A stretch of 64,000 bases of DNA. It comes from DATAES01 sp963802415 (GTDB lineage: Bacteria; Actinomycetota; Acidimicrobiia; Acidimicrobiales; JACDCH01). Each line of letters starts with the position of its first letter. Positions within the stretch are counted from its first letter, which is position 1. The position numbers were made by a program, and so were the translations under genes. Shown piece by piece: positions 26,191 to 34,231 of this stretch. The notes under the pieces are model-generated. The model saw only the letters and a program-made list of their open reading frames with translations. It was not told the origin of the DNA and searched no databases. The DNA is taken from the NCBI GenBank assembly GCA_963802415.1, contig CAWDIH010000001.1, positions 1,116,001-1,180,000 on the forward strand, in the 5' to 3' direction.

Positions 26191-27045
26191 CTATTCCGAT
26201 CGGACCGAGCGAGTGTGCTCGAGGATCGCGGGGACGATGGTGTCCCAGTCGGCTCGATCGACGCCGTGGCCGGCGCCCTGGATCGGCAGCAGTGATGCGT
26301 CCGGGATCTCCTCCGCCAGCGCCTCGGCGTGCCCGAGCGGGAACATCGGATCCGCCGTGCCATGGATCACCAGCGTGGGAACCTTGATCGACGACAGCGG
26401 CGCAGGTGACCGATCGTCGCCTGAGAACGTGTCGTGGTTCTGTAGGGCCGCAAGGTTGCGGGCGCGCTCGGCATCGCGACGAACGAGGTCACGGGATGCC
26501 GCCTCATCGAAGGGGCGCCGGCCTCCGTTGAGCACACGGGAGTAGCCGACCATGTACTCGATCACCGACTCGGGGTCCGACCAGTCCACCTCCGCCGTCG
26601 CCGCGAAGCGCCCAAACTCCTCGGTCGGCGGTGGAAGCCCCCGGTCACCGGGCGTCGCAGGAGAGGTACTGACGAGAACGAGCGAGAGGACCCGATCGGC
26701 GAAATTCAGCGCGAGGAGCTGCGCGAACGCCCCGCCGGCCGACACGCCGACGATGTGGGCCGCCGGCAGACGATAGGCATCGAGCACTCCGGCGGCGTCG
26801 GCGACCAAGTCGGTGCCGTTGTAAGTGGGGTGGCCAGGCTCGTACGTGACTGATCGGCCGGTGTCGCGGTGGTCGTAGCGGAGTACGAACCGTCCTCCGT
26901 CGGCGAGCATCCGGCAGAAGCCGGCTTCCCACCAGAGCATCGACCCGCCGACACCCATGACCAGAAGGATCGCAGGGTCGTCAGGGTCGCCGAACGGTTC
27001 TGTGCAGAGCGCCACGCCGTTTGCTTCGATCATCCGCTCGACCAC
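26191..27045 (-). CDS. Alpha/beta-hydrolase (serine type)
   Basis: A 284-residue hydrolase, convergent with the previous one. It has a full triad pattern: nucleophile elbow VGVSAGGAFAQ, acid at VIHGTADPMFPLGHAE and His in IQGAGHGVDRADWD. The entry VMGVGGSMLWWEAGFCRML and YDHRDTGRS mark the group that includes EstA-like and aclacinomycin methylesterase-like enzymes. GTG at 27045 has GGAGG four bases away, while the ATG at 27033 is too distant from it, so I take the GTG. Substrate unknown. Confidence 0.82.
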   Translation of the reverse strand: MVERMIEANGVALCTEPFGDPDDPAILLVMGVGGSMLWWEAGFCRMLADGGRFVLRYDHRDTGRSVTYEPGHPTYNGTDLVADAAGVLDAYRLPAAHIVGVSAGGAFAQLLALNFADRVLSLVLVSTSPATPGDRGLPPPTEEFGRFAATAEVDWSDPESVIEYMVGYSRVLNGGRRPFDEAASRDLVRRDAERARNLAALQNHDTFSGDDRSPAPLSSIKVPTLVIHGTADPMFPLGHAEALAEEIPDASLLPIQGAGHGVDRADWDTIVPAILEHTRSVRSE

Positions 27046-27205
27046 GTCGCCTCCTCTCGATGAGGGACCCTTGCGGCCTCGGGCCAGCAAAAACGCTTCG
27101 GTGTCGACGAGGTCGATGCCCGGAACTCATCGTCGGAATGCTTGGGTCTGGGCTGGCGGCAGCCGCGAATGCCGAGCGCGCTACGGCGAGATCTACCAAA
27201 TCTGC

Positions 27206-27235
27206 TTGATGTATCGAGTTCAGTTGATGTAATGT
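27206..27235 (+). promoter_or_regulatory. Promoter of cyclase/ArsR operon, probably leaderless
   Basis: TTGATG (27206-27211) and TAATGT (27230-27235) are spaced by 18 bases, and the GTG start lies 6 bases after the -10 box, so the transcript would begin at or next to the start codon. The octamer TTGATGTA occurs twice, 18 bases apart, and could be the half-site of the ArsR encoded downstream. Confidence 0.5.
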
Positions 27236-27241
27236 CAGGGC

Positions 27242-27874
27242 GTGAGTGTGCAGCAGCCTGTTGGCGAGCTCTGCGACGCCGGCCTGGTTTCCACGAGAGG
27301 TCCGGCCGCTGGCCGCGACGGCTACGACACCGTCGACCTGCCGCGGGCGGGAACGGTGACCTTCGTGTTCACCGACATCGAGGGATCAACCCACCTCCTC
27401 CGCCAGCTCGGTGACACGTACGCCGATGTGCTCGAGACCCACAACGAGCTGATCGCGCTCGCTTTTGCCGGGACAGGCGGCGTGATCTTCGGCTCACGGG
27501 GCGACGCCGTCTTCGCCGCCTTCGTTGATCCCGTCGGCGCCGTCGCGGGTGGACTCGACGCTCAACGCGCCCTGCGATCGCATCCCTGGGACGGCCATGA
27601 GGTTCGGGTCCGAATGGGGATTCACACCGGTGAGGCCGTCGTCCGCGCGGGCACCTACATCAGCCTCGATGTCCACCGCGTGGCCCGGATCTGCTCCGCG
27701 GCCCGTGGAGGTCAGGTACTCGTCTCCGCTGCCACGGCGTCCGAGACCGCGTGTGCCCTTCCCGACGGCGCCCGCCTGGTCGACCTCGGACTCCACCAGC
27801 TGAAAGACCTGCCCGAGCCGGACCACCTCTTCGAAGTGACCCATCCGGACCTGGTGGGCGGAGCCGGGGCGTGA
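27242..27874 (+). CDS. Class III adenylate/guanylate cyclase domain with N-terminal ArsR remnant
   Basis: A 210-residue protein. Residues about 38-200 are a class III cyclase: VTFVFTDIEGSTHLLRQLGD (metal Asp), ARGDAVFAAF-like GSRGDAVFAAFVDPVGA, RVRMGIHTGEAVVRAGTYIS and LDVHRVARICSAARGGQVLV. Residues 8-33 (GELCDAGLVSTRGPAAGRDG, then YDTVDL) match the recognition wing of the ArsR domain in the next gene (GKLRDAGMVSTRRSSADGRD, then AYYTVDL). The head is therefore a truncated ArsR fused to a cyclase. The stop overlaps the next start (GTGA). Whether the remnant still binds anything is unknown. Confidence 0.82.
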   Translation: MSVQQPVGELCDAGLVSTRGPAAGRDGYDTVDLPRAGTVTFVFTDIEGSTHLLRQLGDTYADVLETHNELIALAFAGTGGVIFGSRGDAVFAAFVDPVGAVAGGLDAQRALRSHPWDGHEVRVRMGIHTGEAVVRAGTYISLDVHRVARICSAARGGQVLVSAATASETACALPDGARLVDLGLHQLKDLPEPDHLFEVTHPDLVGGAGA

Positions 27875-28647
27875 CCGCGCAGCAGGCCGTCCTGGACTTG
27901 AACCCGCCCGAGTTTCTTCAGCTGGCGGGCCATCCGCTGCGTTGGCGGCTGCTGGGCGAGCTGGCCAGGAGCGACCGCACGGTGCAGGAACTGACGGGCC
28001 TGGTCGGCGAGGCGCAGAACCTGGTGTCGTACCACCTGGGCAAGCTCCGCGACGCGGGCATGGTCTCGACGCGCCGCAGCTCAGCCGATGGCCGTGACGC
28101 CTACTACACCGTCGATCTGATCCGCATCGGTGAGCTTCTGTCGGCCGCGGCTGGGGCCGTTCACCCTGGCCTCCGCGTCGCCCCGCCATCCGACCGCAGC
28201 GACGGTCCAGTCACGGTGACCGTGCTGTTCTTGTGCACGGGCAACAGCGCCCGGTCGCAGATGGCGGAGGCGCTGGCCCGGGATCGCTCTGGAGGAGTCG
28301 TTCAGGCCTACAGCGCCGGCAGCCACCCCAAGCCATTGCACCCCAACGCGGTTCGGGTCATGAGAGACGAGCACGGCGTCGATTTGGCCGGTCACGAGTC
28401 GAAGCATCTCAGCCTGTACGCCGACCAACACTTCGACTGGGTGATCAGCCTGTGCGACCGGGTCCGCGAGGTTTGCCCCGAGTTCCCCGGCGACCCCGAG
28501 ACCATCCACTGGAGCATCGCTGACCCGGCGGCCGGTCAAGCCGATGACGACGCCAGCTACCCAGCATTCCAGCAAACCGCTGCCGAGCTCGAGACCCGCA
28601 TCGGGTTCCTGCTCGCAGTGCTCACCAACGGCACACCCGCGTCCTGA
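27871..28647 (+). CDS. ArsR regulator fused to low-molecular-weight phosphatase/arsenate reductase domain
   Basis: A 258-residue two-domain protein. Residues 1-110 are an ArsR winged helix (EFLQLAGHPLRWRLLGELAR, VQELTGLVGEAQNLVSYHLG, KLRDAGMVSTRRSSADGRDA). Residues 120-258 are an LMW-PTP fold with P-loop LFLCTGNSARSQMAEALARD and the acid loop WSIADPAAGQADD. Such fusions occur in actinobacterial arsenic clusters and combine sensing with arsenate reduction. I see no CxC metal site in the ArsR part. It lies in an operon with the cyclase upstream and a VOC protein and ArsC downstream. Confidence 0.85.
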   Translation: MTAQQAVLDLNPPEFLQLAGHPLRWRLLGELARSDRTVQELTGLVGEAQNLVSYHLGKLRDAGMVSTRRSSADGRDAYYTVDLIRIGELLSAAAGAVHPGLRVAPPSDRSDGPVTVTVLFLCTGNSARSQMAEALARDRSGGVVQAYSAGSHPKPLHPNAVRVMRDEHGVDLAGHESKHLSLYADQHFDWVISLCDRVREVCPEFPGDPETIHWSIADPAAGQADDDASYPAFQQTAAELETRIGFLLAVLTNGTPAS

Positions 28648-28662
28648 GAACGAGGAGGAGCA

Positions 28663-29055
28663 ATGACTGATCCGAATGGGACGGTGAACGTCCGGTACAT
28701 GGTCGACAACGTCGAGGACGCCGTCGCCTTCTACACCAAGGTCCTCGACTTCGAGGTACTGAACAACTTCGCGCCCGTGTTCGCCGACGTCGCCCGCGAC
28801 AACCTACGGCTGCTGCTCAGCGGACCGACAAGCTCGGCCGGGCGGCCGATGCCCGATGGCGCCAAACCAGGACCCGGCGGCTGGAACCGCATCCATTTGA
28901 TCGTCGACGACATCGATGCCGAGGTCGCCCGCCTGCGCGACGGCGGCGCCCGGTTCCGCAACGACATCATCGAAGGGCCCGGCGGCAAGCAGATCCTGTT
29001 GCAGGATCCCTCCGGCAACGTGGTCGAGCTCTTCCAACCGGCCCAATGGGCGTGA
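28663..29055 (+). CDS. VOC-family (glyoxalase/bleomycin-resistance fold) protein
   Basis: A 130-residue vicinal-oxygen-chelate protein: VNVRYMVDNVEDAVAFYTKV at the first repeat, then NRIHLIVDDIDAEVARLRDG and ending KQILLQDPSGNVVELFQPA, with the C-terminal Glu metal ligand in VELF. In arsenic operons related proteins (ArsI) cleave C-As bonds, but the Cys pair of ArsI is absent here, so that role is not supported. An AGGAGGAG ribosome site precedes the ATG, 15 bases after the ArsR-phosphatase gene. Confidence 0.8.
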   Translation: MTDPNGTVNVRYMVDNVEDAVAFYTKVLDFEVLNNFAPVFADVARDNLRLLLSGPTSSAGRPMPDGAKPGPGGWNRIHLIVDDIDAEVARLRDGGARFRNDIIEGPGGKQILLQDPSGNVVELFQPAQWA

Positions 29056-29154
29056 CCATTACTTGTTGCGCCCACGGCTGGATGTAGCTGTCTCACGGCC
29101 GGACATGTCGCCCGGCCGGCAACGTGATCGTCACCGACCTCGCAGGAGCAGACG

Positions 29155-29574
29155 ATGACGAACCGCTTGGCAATCCTGGTCGTGTGCACCCACAACGCGG
29201 GCCGGTCTGTCGCGGCTCGGGTGCTGCTCGACCACTACGGCGGCGACCATGTTGCCGTTCAGTCCGCCGGATCAGCGCCCGGCGACGCGATCAACCCGGC
29301 GATCGCCGAGGCGCTCACCCAACGAGGACTCGACGTTTCCAAGGAGTTCCCCAAACCGCTCAGCGACGACGCCGCTCGGCGCGCCGACATCATCATCACC
29401 ATGGGCTGTGGCGAGGCTTGCCCCGTCTACCCCGGGAAGCGCTACATCGACTGGGAACTCGCTGATCCGGCTGGCAAGCCGATGGAGGAGGTCCGGCCGA
29501 TCGTCGATGAGATCGAACGCCGCGTCATCGCGCTCCTCCGCGAGCTCGACATCGGCCGCGCCGCGACGGGATGA
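29155..29574 (+). CDS. arsC: Arsenate reductase (LMW-PTP type, actinobacterial ArsC)
   Basis: A 139-residue phosphatase-fold reductase: P-loop VVCTHNAGRSVAARVLLDHY, then SAGSAPGDAINPAIAEAL, and MGCGEACPVYPGKRYIDWEL, whose extra cysteines fit thiol-relay arsenate reductases. DPAGKPMEEVRPIVDEIE is the DP loop. In actinobacteria such enzymes use mycothiol or thioredoxin to reduce arsenate to arsenite. The stop overlaps the permease start (ATGA). No arsB or acr3 pump is seen; the adjacent permease may substitute or be unrelated. Confidence 0.88.
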   Translation: MTNRLAILVVCTHNAGRSVAARVLLDHYGGDHVAVQSAGSAPGDAINPAIAEALTQRGLDVSKEFPKPLSDDAARRADIIITMGCGEACPVYPGKRYIDWELADPAGKPMEEVRPIVDEIERRVIALLRELDIGRAATG

Positions 29575-30883
29575 CGGCAAGCCCAGCGAGAGCGGCGGGA
29601 GACGTGTCCGATCCGGCGCCCAGCCGACTTGCCCGCCGCCTCGGCGTCGGCGACGCGGTCGTGATCGGCCTCGGATCGATGATCGGCGCCGGCGTGTTCG
29701 CTGCAGTCGGGCCCGCCGCCCGCGCCGCCGGCGCCGGCTTGCTCATCGGACTCGTCATCGCTGCAGTTGTCGCGTTCTGCAACGCCACATCGTCGACCGC
29801 GCTGGCCGTCGTCTACCCCGCCTCCGGTGGCGCGTACGTCTACGGTCGCCAGCGGCTCGGCCCGTTCTGGGGCTACCTCGCCGGCTGGGGCTTCGTCGTC
29901 GGCAAGATCGCGAGCTGCGCGGCGATGGCACTCACCGTCGGCGCCTACGCCGCACCTTCATTGCAACGCCCCGTCGCCGTCACGGCAATCTTCGGTCTCG
30001 CGGCCGTCAACTACCGAGGCATCCACAAGACCGCCGCGCTCACCCGGCTCATCGTCGCGGTTGTTCTCGCCGCACTCACTGTCGTCGTCATCGGCGCCCT
30101 CTTCGGCGGCCAAGCGAGTGGAACCCACTTCAACGGCGATCTGATCACCGGCGGGTGGCGCGGCGTGCTCGAGTCGGCAGGGCTGCTGTTCTTCGCCTTC
30201 GCCGGGTACGCCCGCATAGCAACGCTCGGCGAGGAGGTCGACGATCCCACTCGGACGATCCCCAAGGCGATCCCGCGAGCGCTCGGCATCACCCTCCTCG
30301 TGTATCTCGTCGTCGCAGTCAGTGCGCTCGCCGCGGCCGGCCCCACCGCGCTCGCCGCGCTCGAGCGCGCCGCTTGCCACCGCGGTCCGCGCCGGCGACC
30401 TCGACGCGCTCACCCCCGCGGTCCGAATCGGTGGAACGATCGCCGCCCTCGGCGTACTCCTGTCGCTCATCGCCGGTGTCGGGCGCACCGTATTCGCCAT
30501 GGCCGCCGATCGAGAGATGCCCGGCTGGCTCGACGCGGTGCACTCGACGCACAAGGTGCCTCGACCGCGCCGAGTTGACGGTCGCCGCGATCGTCGCCGC
30601 GGTCGTCGTGGTTGCCGACGTGCGCGAGGCCATCGGGTTCAGCTCTGTGTGCGTCCTCACGTACTACACGATCGCGAACGCAGCCGCATGGACGCTTCCC
30701 CGCGAGCATCTCCGATGGCGACGCGCGTTGGCTGGACTCGGCCTCGTCGGCTGCGTGGCACTCGCCATCACGCTTTCCACCGCGAGCGTGCTGACCGGGG
30801 CCGGTGTGCTCTGCGCTGGCACGCTCATCTGGCTTTCGCGACATCGATTAGGTCGACGAGTGCGCACGACTCCAAGTCGATGA
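29571..30883 (+). CDS. APC-family amino acid permease (two frameshifts)
   Basis: A permease of about 435 residues read in three frames: from ATG 29571 to about 30362, then to about 30570, then to the stop at 30883. Frame 1 has the APC entry GDAVVIGLGSMIGAGVFAAV and ASGGAYVYGRQRLGPFWGYL. Frame 2 has RIGGTIAALGVLLSLIAGVG and RTVFAMAADREMPGWLDAVH. Frame 3 holds the last helices (VAAIVAAVVVVADVREAIGF onward). About 12 helices result. Both breaks lie in CG-repeat tracts and look like indel errors. Substrate is unknown; its place after arsC is the only functional hint. Confidence 0.78.
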
Positions 30884-30938
30884 TCTCGACCCGCCGCGAC
30901 ACCTCTCACCTCGAGCCATCCGTCAGATAGGAGCCGCT

Positions 30939-31295
30939 GTGACAGCACCCCCAGCGTTCGACCACATAGCCCTGACCGTGCCGAACCTCGACGACCAAAT
31001 CGAACGGCTGACCAGCGCCTTCGGCATGGTGGTGAAGTTGCGTTCAGAACACTTTGCTGTGGTCGTTGACCCCGGTTCCGACTTCAAGCTGGAGCTGAGC
31101 ACGTCTGACGATGGCGACGTCCACCTGCGCCACCTGGGGTTTCGTGCTGACGATGTCGACGCAGCGCACGCGAGCCTGGTCGCAGCGGGAATGGAGAGCC
31201 GTGCGGCGCCGCATCGACAGGACTTCGCCAGGATGTACACGTCGTTCCTCGAGCAGCCCGGCGGCGTGGAAGTCCAGCTCGTGAAGTACGACTGA
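30939..31295 (+). CDS. VOC-family protein
   Basis: A 118-residue glyoxalase-fold protein: FDHIALTVPNLDDQIERLTS, VVVDPGSDFKLELSTS, LRHLGFRADDVDAAHASLVA and SFLEQPGGVEVQLVKYD with the last Glu ligand. It resembles methylmalonyl-CoA epimerase-like or dioxygenase-like single-domain members; the function is open. It is separate from the metal operon that faces it on the minus strand. Confidence 0.78.
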   Translation: MTAPPAFDHIALTVPNLDDQIERLTSAFGMVVKLRSEHFAVVVDPGSDFKLELSTSDDGDVHLRHLGFRADDVDAAHASLVAAGMESRAAPHRQDFARMYTSFLEQPGGVEVQLVKYD

Positions 31296-31333
31296 CACGC
31301 ACGTGCGCGTCCCGGACACGCGTCCCCAGGGAC

Positions 31334-31696
31334 CTACAACATTCCCCGGAGCGCGACATCGAGATCTGCGTCACGGGCGAAATAGGCGTCGAATCGGTCG
31401 ATGATGTCGGCCGCGTCGGGTGGCCCGTCCCAGCGCAGGACGACCATGTCGGCGTGGGTGGTGACGTCGAAGCCCCAGAACGCGCAGCAGCGCTTCTCCT
31501 CGGCAGCGAAGCGCCGGACGTCGTCGTCGATGTCCGGGCGGTTCGGGAAAGTCAGCACGAGACCGTGTTCGGTGCGCTCTCGGGCGGTGTGGCTGATGCG
31601 GAGTCGTTCGACGAGTTCGACGCGGTCGGCGACTTCGTGCTCGCCGAGGGTGCAGCTGATGGGTGCGGTGGCGTCGTAGATCGGGACGGGCTTCAT
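31334..31696 (-). CDS. Small metal-operon protein with conserved CC motif
   Basis: A 120-residue cytosolic protein, last gene of the minus-strand MerR operon. The striking stretch is FAAEEKRCCAFWGFDV with adjacent cysteines, a candidate soft-metal site. The N-terminal SCTLGEHEVADRVELVERLR has another Cys. Similar small proteins occur next to MerR and mercury/arsenic genes in actinobacteria as I recall, without a proven role. The start overlaps the previous stop by one base (TGATG). Binding or delivery of Hg or As is inference. Confidence 0.65.
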   Translation of the reverse strand: MKPVPIYDATAPISCTLGEHEVADRVELVERLRISHTARERTEHGLVLTFPNRPDIDDDVRRFAAEEKRCCAFWGFDVTTHADMVVLRWDGPPDAADIIDRFDAYFARDADLDVALRGML

Positions 31697-32139
31697 CACC
31701 TTCTGCCTTTCGTTTCGCTGAGCGAGCCGAGCTCGCCCAGGGTGACGTCGTTTCCTGCGAGTTGGCGCATGCGGGTCCAGGTGTCCTCGAGCCCCCACGT
31801 GCGGGCGAGGCGTCCCTCGGCGAAGTGGAAGAAGTACACCTCGTCGATGCGCATCGTCCGGCCAGTCGGTGCGAGTCCTTGCCATTCCCCTAGGTGGGTG
31901 CCCGTACAGCGGAACCGTGCGACGACGGTGTCGTCCTCGGCGACGAGCTCCACGAGCTCTTGGCGCCAGTCGGGGAATGCGGACAGGAACTGTTCGAAGG
32001 CAAGCCGGAGCTTCGGGGCGAGCGCCGACGTGCACAGGTGGTCGAGGACCTCGAGATCGCGACCGTTCATCGCCTCGTCGACGAGTCGACGCACGAGGGT
32101 CTTGGCCTCGTGCTCGGTCGCCTCGGCGCTTCTGGTCAC
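31696..32139 (-). CDS. SnoaL-like ester cyclase family protein
   Basis: A 147-residue SnoaL/NTF2-like fold protein: VRRLVDEAMNGRDLEVLDHL, FEQFLSAFPDWRQELVELVA, VVARFRCTGTHLGEWQGLAP and MRIDEVYFFHFAEGRLARTW, the usual ester-cyclase pattern. GTG at 32139 sits in a GTGA overlap with the preceding stop, which decides the start against a longer in-frame ATG at 32199. It is embedded in a metal-type operon, so its role may not be cyclisation. Substrate unknown. Confidence 0.75.
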   Translation of the reverse strand: MTRSAEATEHEAKTLVRRLVDEAMNGRDLEVLDHLCTSALAPKLRLAFEQFLSAFPDWRQELVELVAEDDTVVARFRCTGTHLGEWQGLAPTGRTMRIDEVYFFHFAEGRLARTWGLEDTWTRMRQLAGNDVTLGELGSLSETKGRR

Positions 32140-32408
32140 GTCGGCAGCTTTCGTGTCGGCGCGGCGACAGAAACCGCCTCCGTCGACGGGGTTGCGCATG
32201 GTGTCTGGCGCCGTCGGCGGACGAGGAGGTAGCCGGTGCCGCTGGCGACGAACACGGCCAGCCCGAGGGTGCCGATCAGCAACGTGCTGGCGAGTCCGGC
32301 GAGGCTGAGGCCGCCGAGGAAGGCCAGGATCGGCCCGGCGCAGCACGCGGCGCAGGCGGCGGCGCCGACGCCGATGATCCCGAAGTGTTCCTTGCGCTCG
32401 TCGCTCAT
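32136..32408 (-). CDS. MerF/MerC-like small membrane transporter
   Basis: A 90-residue protein with two membrane helices (about 10-30 and 36-58) and the motif ACAACCAGPILAFLGGLSL, i.e. a cysteine pair inside the first helix, as in the MerF/MerT/MerC mercury importers. The C-terminus is short and basic. It directly follows the MerR gene (overlap at 32405-32408), the layout of small mer-like operons. No MerA or MerB is present, so detoxification is incomplete here. Hg(II) uptake is a family-based guess. Confidence 0.68.
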   Translation of the reverse strand: MSDERKEHFGIIGVGAAACAACCAGPILAFLGGLSLAGLASTLLIGTLGLAVFVASGTGYLLVRRRRQTPCATPSTEAVSVAAPTRKLPT

Positions 32409-32854
32409 GCGGGCGCGCTCGCCTTCCGGGTGAGCGCGACGGCGGCTGTCTCTCCGACGCAGGCGCACTCGGGCCCGCAGGGCCCGTCGATCGGTGGGCC
32501 GGCGAGCTGGGAGGCGGCAGCCTGCAGCTGGGTGACGAGCTCGGTCAGCTCGGCGATCTGGCGCTGGGCATCGGCGATACGGTCGGTGACGAGGTCGTGG
32601 AACCGGCGTTGGACCGGACCGCAGCTCTCGCCGTCCCAGATCGACACCAGGTCGGTGATCTCATCGAGGGAGCAGCCGAGCTGCTTTGCCCGGGCGATGA
32701 ACGCGAGCCGATCCAGGGCGTGGTCGTCATAGAGGCGGTACCCGGCCGTGGTGCGTGTCGACGGCGAGACCAGCCCGATGCCCTCGTAGTAGCGCAGCGA
32801 CGAGGCCGTGAAGCCGCTGCGCTCGGCGATCTCGCCGATCGTGTAGGTGCTCAC
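32405..32854 (-). CDS. MerR-family heavy-metal-responsive regulator
   Basis: A 149-residue MerR. DNA-binding part: TYTIGEIAERSGFTASSLRY then YEGIGLVSPSTRTTAGYRLY. Dimer helix QRRFHDLVTDRIADAQRQIA. The metal end is Cys-rich: ESCGPVQ and PCGPECACVGE. GTG at 32854 is chosen because a MerR-type promoter lies directly upstream (32862-32893). The open frame nevertheless continues without a stop into the anti-sigma gene (see finding). It should activate its own operon when metal binds. Confidence 0.88.
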   Translation of the reverse strand: MSTYTIGEIAERSGFTASSLRYYEGIGLVSPSTRTTAGYRLYDDHALDRLAFIARAKQLGCSLDEITDLVSIWDGESCGPVQRRFHDLVTDRIADAQRQIAELTELVTQLQAAASQLAGPPIDGPCGPECACVGETAAVALTRKASAPA

Positions 32855-32861
32855 CAGGGTC

Positions 32862-32893
32862 AGGGTAAACCTTCGACCCGGGTCGAAGGTCAA
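32862..32893 (-). promoter_or_regulatory. MerR operator/promoter with 20-bp perfect palindrome
   Basis: On the minus strand TTGACC (-35, 32888-32893) and TACCCT (-10, 32862-32867) are 20 bases apart, and CCTTCGACCCGGGTCGAAGG, a perfect 20-bp palindrome at 32870-32889, fills the spacer. An over-long spacer holding a dyad is the hallmark of MerR-activated promoters. Confidence 0.85.
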
Positions 32894-32906
32894 GCCCCCC
32901 GCGAGG

Positions 32907-33247
32907 TCATCTCGGCGCCCAATGGCGCACACCGCGGCCGCGAAGCGATCGTGTCTCGAGGGCTGCGGACGCGACGGCCTGCGTCGGCTTACGCGTCCGC
33001 CGCGCCACTGGCGGTAGAGCCCGACGAGCTCGTCGAGGGCGTCGTCGGTGAGTGCTTCGGGTTCGGCGTGACCGAGCGCGTCGATGGTCGCTCGAAGTTG
33101 CGCGAGGTATTCCGAACAGTGCGGACAGCCGGCTAGGTGCACCTCGAGCCGGTCGAGATCCCGCGGCGCGAGCCGTCCGCCGAGATAGTCGGCCATCAGC
33201 GCGACAGCCTGGCGGCATACCAGGGCCCGGCGACGCCTGAACCTCAC
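32907..33247 (-). CDS. Zinc-finger anti-sigma factor (end uncertain)
   Basis: About 110 residues. CRQAVALMADYLGGRLAPRD then VHLAGCPHCSEYLAQLRATI is the HxxxCxxC anti-sigma zinc-binding domain (zf-HC2), followed by EALTDDALDELVGLYRQWR, the usual end of such short cytosolic anti-sigma factors. The start ATG (33247) overlaps the sigma stop (ATGA), the standard sigma/anti-sigma pairing. No stop follows in this frame; it runs on into MerR. A neighbouring frame stops at 32907, so the true end probably lies near there and one base may be wrong. Confidence 0.7.
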
Positions 33248-33864
33248 TGCGAGTCCTTCGTCATGTCGGCCGCCAACAGATCACGAAGACGGGCCCGCCC
33301 TCGGTGAAGCAGCACGCGTTGATTTCCGTCGCTCACTCCGACGAGGGTTGCGACATCGCGAGGCGAGAGTCCTTCCAGGTCCCGAAGAACGACGACTTGG
33401 CGCTGACTGTCGGGCAGCTCGCGCAGGAGCTGTTGGACGCGGCCAGCAAGATCCTCCGCGACGAGGCGGTCGTCGACCCGGTCGGCCCATGGCTCAGGGG
33501 GTGTCGTCCACACGCCGGACTTGTCGAAGCGATCCTCGACGATGCGGTCGTCGGGGCGTCCCGCTCGTTGCTCGCGGCTGGCTGCCGAGCGGGCTTGGTT
33601 GAGCAGGATGTGAAACAGCCACGTCTTGAGCGAGGACCGTCCTTCGAACCGCTCGACCCCGCGTACCACGGCCAGCCAGGTGTCCTGGGTGACTTCCTCG
33701 GCGACGGCGCGGCTCCCGACGGTTGTCGCGGCCAGGCGCAGGAGGCGCGGCTGGTAGCGGCCGACCAGCGTGACGAATGCCGACTCGTCGCCCGCTCGGA
33801 GGCGGTCGACCAGCTCGACGTCGTCGTCCACGCACCGCGACGCTAGGGCGACCGCTGTGGGCAA
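33244..33864 (-). CDS. RNA polymerase ECF sigma factor
   Basis: A 206-residue sigma-70 group 4 factor. Region 2: ESAFVTLVGRYQPRLLRLAA, VAEEVTQDTWLAVVRGVERF, EGRSSLKTWLFHILLNQARS. Region 4: RELPDSQRQVVVLRDLEGLS, then RDVATLVGVSDGNQRVLLHR. It is coupled to the zinc-finger anti-sigma gene, so it is probably held inactive until a redox or metal signal frees it. No convincing autoregulated promoter is visible. Confidence 0.92.
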   Translation of the reverse strand: MPTAVALASRCVDDDVELVDRLRAGDESAFVTLVGRYQPRLLRLAATTVGSRAVAEEVTQDTWLAVVRGVERFEGRSSLKTWLFHILLNQARSAASREQRAGRPDDRIVEDRFDKSGVWTTPPEPWADRVDDRLVAEDLAGRVQQLLRELPDSQRQVVVLRDLEGLSPRDVATLVGVSDGNQRVLLHRGRARLRDLLAADMTKDSQ

Positions 33865-33873
33865 CGAGGGCTC

Positions 33874-34164
33874 CTAGGCGCCGCTGAACCGCTGGCGCAG
33901 GTGCCGGGCGTAGAACTCCGGCCAGGGCTCGTCCGTCCCGTTGGCGTTGTGATCGCGGTCGAGTTGCACCAGTGCGTGCACCAAGTGGCTGCGAACGGGT
34001 CGCGCGGCGAGCAGCTCTGGCAGCTCCGACAGCATGAGCAACCAATCCGAATACCACGAAGCCCAGTCGTCATCGGTGCCGTCGGTGATGCGGTACACGC
34101 GGTGATGCGTCTCCGCTGCCTCCTGCAGCAACTCCGCTACCGGGTCGTTCGTGGCTGATGCCAT
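33874..34164 (-). CDS. Conserved hypothetical protein
   Basis: A 96-residue acidic protein, upstream of the sigma gene on the same strand. GGGGAG lies before the ATG at 34164, which decides the start over a 50-residue longer frame of poor codon use. Visible features are the Trp-rich segment DDDWASWYSDWLLMLSELPE and EPWPEFYARHLRQRF near the end, pointing to a compact helical fold without membrane segments or metal motifs. I do not recognise a named family. It ends 10 bases before the sigma gene, so co-transcription is likely. Confidence 0.6.
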   Translation of the reverse strand: MASATNDPVAELLQEAAETHHRVYRITDGTDDDWASWYSDWLLMLSELPELLAARPVRSHLVHALVQLDRDHNANGTDEPWPEFYARHLRQRFSGA

Positions 34165-34231
34165 CGGCGCTCCCCTCACCTCACGACCGGCACAGTCCCT
34201 CCGTGGCCGGCTGTCGTTACGGTTGGTCGTT

